A stretch of DNA of 64,000 bases, from positions 1 to 64,000 of the forward strand of contig NZ_AHIL01000043.1 of assembly GCF_000241525.1 (NCBI RefSeq). The letters are read 5' to 3'. Positions within the stretch are counted from its first letter, which is position 1. Every line of letters begins with the position of its first letter. A model generated the notes under the pieces. The model made no database searches. It saw nothing but the letters and a program-made list of their open reading frames with translations, and was not told the DNA's origin. Position numbers and translations under genes: made by a program. Source of the DNA: Comamonas testosteroni ATCC 11996. GTDB lineage: Bacteria > Pseudomonadota > Gammaproteobacteria > Burkholderiales > Burkholderiaceae_C. Shown in pieces: positions 37,585-45,067 of the stretch.

Positions 37585-38949
37585 TCAGCCTCCATTGCTC
37601 ACTGAAAGGGTCAGGCCTTGGCTGCCTGGAGCCACGAATGTGGCTGTGCGAGACACAGGATCTGCCGACTTGAGCGACAGACCATTGACCACATCACCTG
37701 GGCGCAAGACACGCACGCGGCGATCACCGGGCACGCCCGACGCGACCACGACCGACGGCTCGCCGTTCCACATATCGACGGACACAAGCTGGGCACCTGC
37801 AGGAGCTGCAGCTGGCTTCGCGGCAACGACCTTTGCTGCTTGGCGGGGAGTCGCGGGCTTCGCCTTCACCATTACGCGCTTGGGCGCTGGGCGCGGCGAC
37901 GGCTGCTCGACGGGGGCGGCCTGTGCGGCTGCTGGAGCCACTGCAGGCGCTACCGCAGGAGCGGGAGCCGGTGCCGCAGAGGTCTTGCCAGCAAGCGCGT
38001 TGGCCTGCTGCATCGCGGCCAGCTGCTGGGACATCAGCAACATCATGTCTTCCATGCGCTTCATGCGATCAAGCACCTGGGGGTCGACGCCGACTGGTGT
38101 TGCAGTCGCTACTGCCGTGGGGGCCACCGCCATAGTCGGCGCTGGTGCGGCAGTAATAGGGGCACTACCAGCCGGTGCTGCTGCAGCGGCCTCATTTCGC
38201 TGGAGGGCCACGTTGGCCACGGCTTGCGGCACAGCGCCCGCGTCCCCCAGGCTGGCAACGCCTGCATCAGCTGCAGACTGACGCATAACCGCCTCTGGAT
38301 CGAATTCTGGCTGCATGCCCACGGGGATTGGGTCCGCATCGCCAGCTGGTGCTCCGCCGATAGGTGCCGCAGCCGCATCAGCCAAGGGCGCAAGGGGCAG
38401 CGGGGAGGTGTCAGCCAGGCGCGGATCAAACTCGGAAGCATCGAAAGCAGGCTGCGGCGTCACCAGGCCGGCCTCGGGAAGCGATGAGCCAAGCAGATCC
38501 AGTGCTGGTAGACGTTTCGGCCCGTACTGAAGGTACACCACTGCCAATATTCCCACGACACCCGCAATGCCGACTGTGCGCAGCACCCATGGGTTCGTCG
38601 GCTTGCGTCGAGAGGGGATATCGCTGGACTCAACACTCACAGGCACCTCGGCCTTGCGTGGCCTTGCTGCAGCCGGTGCGCGACCAAACGCGCGGGCGAG
38701 GAATCCTGGCCGTTTTTGAGCCTCTACAGGCGCAGCAGCTGCCGCCGCAGTTGCAGTGGCAGCACTGAGAGGAGCGGCAGTCTCAAGCTCGCTCAACCAA
38801 GAATGATCGACAGCCGAATCATCGACACCAGTGACCTCGGGTGCCACTGAAACCGCGCGCGGCAAATCTGCCGCATCGGGAGGCGGCGGCGGTGGCACGC
38901 TTGGCTCAGTCACTTGTACGTCTGCATCGACAGTGCTTTGTTCCGACAT
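37585..38949 (-). CDS. Pro/Ala-rich membrane-anchored transfer protein
   Basis: 454 aa from ATG 38949 (AAGGAG 5 bases upstream; GTG 38955 also overlaps the previous stop). Layout: an acidic Pro-rich N-terminus, a basic patch, one TM (VLRTVGIAGVVGILAVVYLQ, near 120-140), a long Ala/Pro-rich periplasmic linker with a short coiled coil (DRMKRMEDMMLLMSQQL), and a compact C-terminal domain (NGEPSVVVASGVPGDRRVRV...). The C-terminal part recalls PilP-like domains. Probably part of the PilL-linked envelope apparatus. Family not named with confidence. Confidence 0.65.
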   Translation of the reverse strand: MSEQSTVDADVQVTEPSVPPPPPPDAADLPRAVSVAPEVTGVDDSAVDHSWLSELETAAPLSAATATAAAAAAPVEAQKRPGFLARAFGRAPAAARPRKAEVPVSVESSDIPSRRKPTNPWVLRTVGIAGVVGILAVVYLQYGPKRLPALDLLGSSLPEAGLVTPQPAFDASEFDPRLADTSPLPLAPLADAAAAPIGGAPAGDADPIPVGMQPEFDPEAVMRQSAADAGVASLGDAGAVPQAVANVALQRNEAAAAAPAGSAPITAAPAPTMAVAPTAVATATPVGVDPQVLDRMKRMEDMMLLMSQQLAAMQQANALAGKTSAAPAPAPAVAPAVAPAAAQAAPVEQPSPRPAPKRVMVKAKPATPRQAAKVVAAKPAAAPAGAQLVSVDMWNGEPSVVVASGVPGDRRVRVLRPGDVVNGLSLKSADPVSRTATFVAPGSQGLTLSVSNGG

Positions 38950-38951
38950 GC

Positions 38952-39455
38952 TCACTCCTTGGCGGATGCCTTCGGCTGAGGCGTAGTGCTAGGGCTGACG
39001 ATGGGCTCCAGGCGGCGAGGCTTGGGTGCGTTGGCCAGGGTGAACCAAACGCGGCGAGTGATGTGATCGGTGTGCCAGCGCCATGCCGTACCCACGAGCA
39101 CGTTCAGAACGTCTTGAACAGAAAACGGGCCCAGCGTGCGCTGAGCCTCGGGCAGCGGCAGACCGAGAAAGCGCCGCGCATCGGAAGTCAGTGATTGAGA
39201 ATCCACCAGGGCATAGCCCGTGCGAAGCAGCGTGTACTCGATGGCTTCGCCAACGGTCGTCACCTGTTCGCGCGGGAATGTGAGCTGGGCCACCAGGGCC
39301 AGCGGCTCATTCAGATGCGGCTGCGGCAGGGCGTCGGCAGTGGTGTAGCGGCCCAACTGCAGGCGTTTGTTGCCATCAACAAGCTGAGGGGTGGCCTGGG
39401 CTGAGGCCATGGCCAGCAAAGCCATGCTGGCAAAGAATCTGGGCATGCGGGTCAT
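38952..39455 (-). CDS. pilL: PilL N-terminal-like conjugative protein (TIGR03748-like)
   Basis: 167 aa from ATG 39455 (M4 is an alternative), with a signal peptide ending ASAQATPQ. The body has the conserved pattern GEAIEYTLLRTGYALVD, then SVQDVLNVLVGTAWRW, matching the N-terminal PilL domain family of ICEs. It is the first gene of the tra operon. It is shorter than full PilL; the C-terminal part may be supplied by the next gene. The upstream 39456-40011 is intergenic. Confidence 0.75.
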   Translation of the reverse strand: MTRMPRFFASMALLAMASAQATPQLVDGNKRLQLGRYTTADALPQPHLNEPLALVAQLTFPREQVTTVGEAIEYTLLRTGYALVDSQSLTSDARRFLGLPLPEAQRTLGPFSVQDVLNVLVGTAWRWHTDHITRRVWFTLANAPKPRRLEPIVSPSTTPQPKASAKE

Positions 39456-39720
39456 GGACCGTAGGAACTCCGTAAAAAGAACCCGGACCACAACCAAGAG
39501 GAGGTGTGCGAAGAAGATCAGTGGCCCGGGGGTGTCGACGCAATGCGTCAGTCGCCGGGCCGAATGTTCTTAGAGCTGCCGCTTTGTCACCAGCGGAAAC
39601 CGTGCGTTACATACCTAACGGTTTACGCTTGACACACAAGAGAATAAATGATTGGTAACTTAAGGACGCAAAGGAAGGCGAGCGTCAGGGTCCGCTCGCA
39701 TACTGGGCAAACGGCTCTAC

Positions 39721-39775
39721 TGGGTACAGGACCTACCCAAAGGGCGCGCATGCTCCTCAAAATCGGAGCATGCGC
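39721..39775. repeat. two adjacent inverted repeats upstream of the tra operon
   Basis: TGGGTA-N7-TACCCA at 39721-39739 is followed by a perfect 11-bp inverted repeat GCGCATGCTCC / GGAGCATGCGC with an 8-base spacer at 39746-39775. They lie in the 556-base non-coding stretch between pilL and the TrlF-like gene. They could be an operator, an attenuator or part of oriT. No coding sequence is convincing in this stretch. Confidence 0.6.
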
Positions 39776-39823
39776 AAAGGATTTACGGGTAATGGGAAGA
39801 CAAAAGGCTGTACAGGAACGGGG

Positions 39824-39856
39824 AAGGCCCCAGCTCTCCGGAAGAGCTAGGGCCTT
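39824..39856. terminator. long stem-loop, probable terminator
   Basis: AAGGCCC-CAGCTCT / AGAGCT-AGGGCCTT hairpin with a 5-6 base loop. There is no long T-run on either side. Placed between two divergent-facing units, it could end a short leader transcript, or the minus-strand TrlF transcript 156 bases beyond its stop. Confidence 0.5.
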
Positions 39857-40011
39857 CAAATAAATGCATACAGCGTTTATGGTTGGCTGTGTTTCCTAGG
39901 CCAGATACCTAGAGTGCTTGTGCAGACCATTCAAGGCAATCGCCCCATCTCTGAGCAAAGCAGCGCAGCGAAAGCTAAGACGCCGGGATAGAGCGCCGAT
40001 AAATCCCTCGC

Positions 40012-43008
40012 TTAGCGATCCAGCCGAACCCTCAACCGGCGTGCTCGTTCGCGAAAGGCCTCTTCACCACCTTCCAAAATGTCGCAAACGGCCTTACGAA
40101 TTACCGCGTTCTCGAGACCGCCAGACGTATATTGGAGTGGGGGCAGGCCACCGGTAGGATGAGGGCCAGCGTCGGCGACGATGATCTGATCAGCGTCGGT
40201 GTTGATGACGAGGTTAGCATTGTGCGTGACCATGATTACCTGGCGTTTGGCCTTGGCTGCGATAAACAAAGCTACCAACTCTTCGAACACAGACTTTGGA
40301 TCTAAGTTCTCCTCTGGTTGATCGATGATGAGCGGCCGATCGTCTGCGTCGTCAAGTGCCAAGTAAAGAAGAAGAAGTACGATTCCTCGTGTTCCAGGCG
40401 ATAGCTTGCGGATATCGATCCCGTCATAGACTATTTCGTACCGCACAGAAATGTGATCGGTGGCGAAAAGCCAGTGCGCGAACTGCTTCAACCAACCACG
40501 AAACTCCACATGTTGGTTTTGGCCAAAGGGAGCCTGGCTCATAAGATCCCGCATGTATACCGAGATGAAATTCGCCATCGCTGCCTCCACGTCAGCGGCT
40601 GACCCTGTTTCCCAGGCTGGACGCAGGGTTGCATCCACTAAAGCGATTAGCGCCCCGCGGCCTTGAAATGGTCCAGACTTTCGCCTGTCGAGAAGCTTTT
40701 CTTCGGCAATAGCTCCCCAGGCGGTGACGTCAACGACTCGACGAACAGAGAACCCGAGCTTGCGAAGTGTGCCAGTCGATGCGGTCAGGCGCGTCATCAG
40801 CGGCGCGTAAAGATCAGCAAGGGAAGTCTGTTCATTGACGATTGCTTGAAACACTCGACCATAGGCTGCATCGCGCTCGTTCTGAAGCTCCTTACGACGC
40901 GCGGCCGCTCCTTGGGCGTCTGCTAAGCGTGATTGCAGACTAAGGAGAGCGGCATTCTCTTGCGCGATGCGTTTCGACAGGGTGGAGTATTGACCACGAA
41001 TTACATTATCTGCGTTTAATAGGGCCTCCAGCCGATTCATTTCAGCGAGCAGCGTATTGAGCGTTAACTTCGAAATGTCTGCGGTGTCTGGAAAGAGTGG
41101 TGTGTTAGGGTCGCCGGCCGGAATGCCCGGGCCGGTGAGTAACGCTATTTGCTGATCGGACCATTCGACGTAGCTCGCCAAACTCTTGTCAACGTCGCCT
41201 TTATAGATCAACAGGAATTCATCCCATTGCTGCTGGCTGAGCCGGCTGTGACTGTGTCGCTCCTTAGCTTGACGCAGAAGCTCGGGTGCCTTCGTGGTAC
41301 GAGTGCTAACAACCTCATCTTGCAGAGCAATGAATGTCCGGCGCTGATTACTGTACGCCTGGATCGTGCCGCGTAATGTCTGCACGACTTGTCCAAGCTG
41401 GGTGTGTCTGATAGCCTGCGCCTCCGTACCCTTAACGATAAGTTTGGCAAGATCTTCGTTGTAACTCTTGATCTGGCCGGTCTTTTGCGTCACCTGGACC
41501 ACGAGGCTTGCGGTAGAGGCTTCTTTCTCGATCTCAGTGGCAATGCGCTCGGATAAGTCGGCGATTGCCTCAGACTCCCGTTCTCGGGCCTGCTGGAAGC
41601 GCGCGGTACGGAAATCTCTTAATTCAGCAAAGTCAATTGCGCCGTCCAGATCGTCATGCGGATGCGCATCGAAGATCACGCGTTCGATCTCCGCGATTAG
41701 TCCATCCGAGACTCCGGCAGAGGAACACAACTCCTCTACAAATTGCTGCGATAAGTACCGAGCGCGTGGAAAGGCAAGGTGGCCATTTGCATCACGACCG
41801 TCCAGGAAGCGCGTGACTGAAGCGCCTCCACCCCATGTCAGTGTTGTGGTCGCACTGCCTAGCAACTGCCGGGCACGAACGAGAAATGAAGGGCTTATGC
41901 TTGCACTCGCGCTCCAAGCATCAGGGGTGATTGCGTCGCAGCCGGCGGCGATCATGTCCGCAAGTGCGGTCTTGCCCGAGCCTCGCGCGCCGATGATTGC
42001 GACGAGTCCAGGATTAAGTGGGATTTCCGAGGTTGCAGCCCAACTGGCGTCTGCGACAGATAGGCTCGAGATTACTTGGGAAGGCATGGCCGTGGACGGC
42101 GATTCATTGCCGACATACGCTCGCCCCTCAGGGTCGATGCACGCCTGACGCAGGGCGTCGAACTCTAGACCACCCTTGATCCAAGAATAACGCTCTTCAA
42201 CCGGTTGACCGACGGTTTTGTGGTCGTGGGCATCGCTTCCGTGCAGGCAGGGCTTACAGCCGCCATAACGTTCCTTAAGCTGCTCGAAAGTCACGCCCTT
42301 GCGACCAGACCAGAAGTCGCGCTGTGCTGAACTGCTCGAGAAGATGATGTGGGCGAACTTCTCAATCTCTTGTCGCATGGTTGCGTCCGCGGCTTGGCGC
42401 AAACCCGAAGTTCCATCACCTGTCGCACCTGCAACCGCGATGAGAATGTTGGCCTTAGCCCAATCGCTCTCGCGCATAACGCGGCGAAGCTGGTCGAAAT
42501 TTACCTTGAACTGCGTGGCACCGTGAGAAAGCGCAGCGCGATCATCGACGATGCTGGAGTCGGCTTTCTTCCCAAGTGACATCAGATCGTGCCGGGTGCA
42601 ATTGAACGTGTCACCATGCGCATGGAACTGAAGTCGCTGAAGAACGCGGTGCAGTTCTGCAATATGGTTTGGGTCCTCGGGGCTAACTAGGAGGTGCACG
42701 TTGACAAAGCCAGACTTTGCAGCGACATCTAGGCGCAATTCGACATTAGGAAAAATTAGCTGTACATCTGGCAAACGGCCTGCCATCTTTTGTCTTACCA
42801 CCTCTTCGTAGGTGTCAGTAAGGTAGTAATCAGTCACCGCTAACGCCTCAATCTTTGGGGTCACAGTCTCAAGATTTGTGAGATAGGTTTCCCAAGGAGA
42901 GTCGCCGCCAAACTGATTATTCAGGACGGTTCCCGGCGCATGTATATGCGGTTCCCAGCGGCGCCATTCAGATCCCCGACTTATCACTTGCTCATTCTTC
43001 GTGACCAT
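40012..43008 (-). CDS. TrlF-type PHP-domain/SMC-like ATPase, putative defence protein
   Basis: 998-aa cytoplasmic protein. The N-terminal PHP-like metal-hydrolase region (about 15-290) has HIH at 21-23, VTDYY near 58 and HGSDAH at 256-261. An SMC/RecN-like ATPase follows: Walker A GARGSGKT at 340-347, a long coiled-coil middle (about 460-790), the signature LSPGTRG, Walker B PLIIDQPEENLDP and H-loop VTHNAN. This fusion matches the TrlF family, often found on mobile islands and suspected in anti-phage defence. All key motifs are intact. Runs in the same direction as the HNH gene, 209 bases downstream. Confidence 0.8.
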   Translation of the reverse strand: MVTKNEQVISRGSEWRRWEPHIHAPGTVLNNQFGGDSPWETYLTNLETVTPKIEALAVTDYYLTDTYEEVVRQKMAGRLPDVQLIFPNVELRLDVAAKSGFVNVHLLVSPEDPNHIAELHRVLQRLQFHAHGDTFNCTRHDLMSLGKKADSSIVDDRAALSHGATQFKVNFDQLRRVMRESDWAKANILIAVAGATGDGTSGLRQAADATMRQEIEKFAHIIFSSSSAQRDFWSGRKGVTFEQLKERYGGCKPCLHGSDAHDHKTVGQPVEERYSWIKGGLEFDALRQACIDPEGRAYVGNESPSTAMPSQVISSLSVADASWAATSEIPLNPGLVAIIGARGSGKTALADMIAAGCDAITPDAWSASASISPSFLVRARQLLGSATTTLTWGGGASVTRFLDGRDANGHLAFPRARYLSQQFVEELCSSAGVSDGLIAEIERVIFDAHPHDDLDGAIDFAELRDFRTARFQQARERESEAIADLSERIATEIEKEASTASLVVQVTQKTGQIKSYNEDLAKLIVKGTEAQAIRHTQLGQVVQTLRGTIQAYSNQRRTFIALQDEVVSTRTTKAPELLRQAKERHSHSRLSQQQWDEFLLIYKGDVDKSLASYVEWSDQQIALLTGPGIPAGDPNTPLFPDTADISKLTLNTLLAEMNRLEALLNADNVIRGQYSTLSKRIAQENAALLSLQSRLADAQGAAARRKELQNERDAAYGRVFQAIVNEQTSLADLYAPLMTRLTASTGTLRKLGFSVRRVVDVTAWGAIAEEKLLDRRKSGPFQGRGALIALVDATLRPAWETGSAADVEAAMANFISVYMRDLMSQAPFGQNQHVEFRGWLKQFAHWLFATDHISVRYEIVYDGIDIRKLSPGTRGIVLLLLYLALDDADDRPLIIDQPEENLDPKSVFEELVALFIAAKAKRQVIMVTHNANLVINTDADQIIVADAGPHPTGGLPPLQYTSGGLENAVIRKAVCDILEGGEEAFRERARRLRVRLDR

Positions 43009-43217
43009 TTACCGTCCTTGTAACCATACTTAAATACGTTGTTCGCAGTGAGCAGTGCAGAAAAACCTGTAACACCTTATATGAATTCTGCGCGATAACC
43101 ACTTTTTGCCAGTCGCAATCGAGCACACGACAATAGCCGCAAACTCGCCTACGAGCAGCAGAGAATTTTTTCGACCGACACCGACATCAGGTGAGCTTTT
43201 AGACCAGCTAGTTCTAT

Positions 43218-44231
43218 CTATTGCTGGCCGTACTCTAGGTCTATGGTACGTACCTGTTGTTCAGCGATTGCTGCGCGAATCTCTGCCACGCTGTATGGGT
43301 CATCACGGCTATGCGCCACGTGATGACAAGTCGCACACAATGGCACCAGATCATGTATGGGATCGACCTGATATAAGTGACCAATACTCGATAGAGGTTT
43401 GAGGTGGTGCACGTGAATTAGGTTTGCTCCGATGATGCCGTACTTCTTTTCATAGCTCAGGCCACATGCCTGACAGGTAGCCCCGTAGTGAGCGATACAT
43501 TGTTTGCGCGCAGATGCATTGCGCTCGTAGGCCGTCAATTCCAGCGTTTTAGGGGTTCCCTCTGTAAGCACCAGTGGAGATAACCGACAGGTAGGCTTGT
43601 CATCCCTTTTTACTGGTGATTGCGGAGGCAGTGGCCAAGTTGGGGGTAGTAGCGGTGCAACTAGTGCGCTTGATGGAGGTAGATGACCTATCGCGAAGAC
43701 TCCATCTTCCCCTGTGACCACGCATTCCCAAACTCCCGCTTGGCCAATGAACAGATTCGATATGGGCTTGTGCTTGAGAACCTCTATCTTTCGCTGCCCA
43801 GTGGTCGGATCCTGAGACCAAAGTTGCATATCAGTATTTCTTTCATGCATATACGACGCGGGCCACTCACCCAACTGGTAATCCCAGCTTTCGCCACGTA
43901 AATAGCACCTTGATGCAAGGGCTAGACATTCTTCAGAAGAAGGGACAGCGATAGAGATGTGAAATGGTGGGAGGAGTTGCTCTGGGGGCGGAATGAGGTA
44001 AACGTATTTGGTAGTCTTTTTCACCAAGGTCCAGCCTCTTCTAGGCAGGATGACGCTTAAGGTCTCAGCGGCACCGAAGCGGTAAGTGTGTAGGCCGTGG
44101 TGGGCTGGCGCTTTGCCTCGCGGTTTGATTTCAATCGTCTGGATTGACCAACCAATAGGTGTATGGCTAGAGGCCGCTGCCTCGTCAAGTACCCATGATG
44201 TACCGGCCTGCGACTTAGACTTTCTACTCAT
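43218..44231 (-). CDS. HNH endonuclease (McrA-like)
   Basis: 337 aa. The N-terminal 220 residues are unrecognised and beta-rich (possible DNA-recognition domain). The C-terminal HNH nuclease has Zn ligands CQACG and CATCHH and the core HVHHLKPLSSIG...DLVPLC. Such proteins are often restriction enzymes, including modified-DNA-specific ones. It precedes the TrlF-like gene on the same strand; whether they form one system is unknown. 43009-43217 and 44232-44518 contain no gene that I can support. Confidence 0.8.
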   Translation of the reverse strand: MSRKSKSQAGTSWVLDEAAASSHTPIGWSIQTIEIKPRGKAPAHHGLHTYRFGAAETLSVILPRRGWTLVKKTTKYVYLIPPPEQLLPPFHISIAVPSSEECLALASRCYLRGESWDYQLGEWPASYMHERNTDMQLWSQDPTTGQRKIEVLKHKPISNLFIGQAGVWECVVTGEDGVFAIGHLPPSSALVAPLLPPTWPLPPQSPVKRDDKPTCRLSPLVLTEGTPKTLELTAYERNASARKQCIAHYGATCQACGLSYEKKYGIIGANLIHVHHLKPLSSIGHLYQVDPIHDLVPLCATCHHVAHSRDDPYSVAEIRAAIAEQQVRTIDLEYGQQ

Positions 44232-44518
44232 TCTTTACGTGGCCTGGAGTCGTGGTTGTTTTATGAATGTCCATTCCTGCAGTGAACCGGCGCGGATGCT
44301 ATTACACGACTCAATAATTCATTAGCCATTTAAGGTACTCCGCCGCAACTTTCCGTGGTCTGCTCAAGTGTAACGCGGTGATCAATCAAGCACAAAACAT
44401 GTAGCTATTTGTAATTTCACTAACATGTTTCACGGTAAGTTTCAAGCGAAAAGCCTCTGGTCATCACCGCAGGGTTTCGCGCTGACAGGTGAGGGCGCAC
44501 TAGGTACGGTTGCGCCCC

Positions 44519-45067
44519 ATGGACGACCTCGCCCGCGCACCGCACCTACATAGTCAGCACATCCAGCAGAGAGCCAACAGTGATCCACCATTTCTAGGCA
44601 GAGATCCGCTCGATCGTGGCTGCTCGATATTCGCTATCGCAGACAGCTTGCAACTGCTGGGCCTTGCCAGCAAAACCAATCCGCTCATGCGCTGGTTGGG
44701 AAGATTCGAGGGGCTGGAGCAGCATCTGGAAGAGGAGCTTGATCCAATCTTGAGCGTGCGCTCAATCCTGCTGCAGCAGGTTGCTGACCATCCCAAAATG
44801 CCGCATGTGCCCAAACCTCAGCAAGAGAAGAATTGGCACAGCTTCGTCATGCGAGTCGTGGCTCAACCGTTCGTGCAAACATGCGGTGACTGGGGCCGCG
44901 ACGGCATCGCCTCACGCATCAAATGGGACCCGCTGCAGCAGAGATTCATGGACTTCCTCGCACTGGGCCAGCCGGGGGAGGTGCTGTCTATCTGGACGCC
45001 CACCGATGGCAAGTCAGCGCGTGCCCAGCACTTCGCTCGAATCCTGCTCCAAGAGGAGTGCGCGTGA
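44519..45067 (+). CDS. unknown protein coupled to relaxase gene traI
   Basis: 182 aa from ATG 44519 (TTG 44510 is possible). Hydrophilic, with EGLEQHLEEELDPILSVRSI as a helical stretch and W/F-rich C-terminal motifs. No signal peptide, TM or known domain is recognised. The TGA overlaps the traI GTG by 4 bases, implying coupled translation and a relaxosome or regulatory role. Confidence 0.7.
   Translation: MDDLARAPHLHSQHIQQRANSDPPFLGRDPLDRGCSIFAIADSLQLLGLASKTNPLMRWLGRFEGLEQHLEEELDPILSVRSILLQQVADHPKMPHVPKPQQEKNWHSFVMRVVAQPFVQTCGDWGRDGIASRIKWDPLQQRFMDFLALGQPGEVLSIWTPTDGKSARAQHFARILLQEECA

Noticed and set aside
39623-39863. 78-aa minus and 71-aa plus ORFs in the pilL-TrlF gap
   Set aside because: They overlap each other and the inverted repeats, have no ribosome site and resemble nothing.
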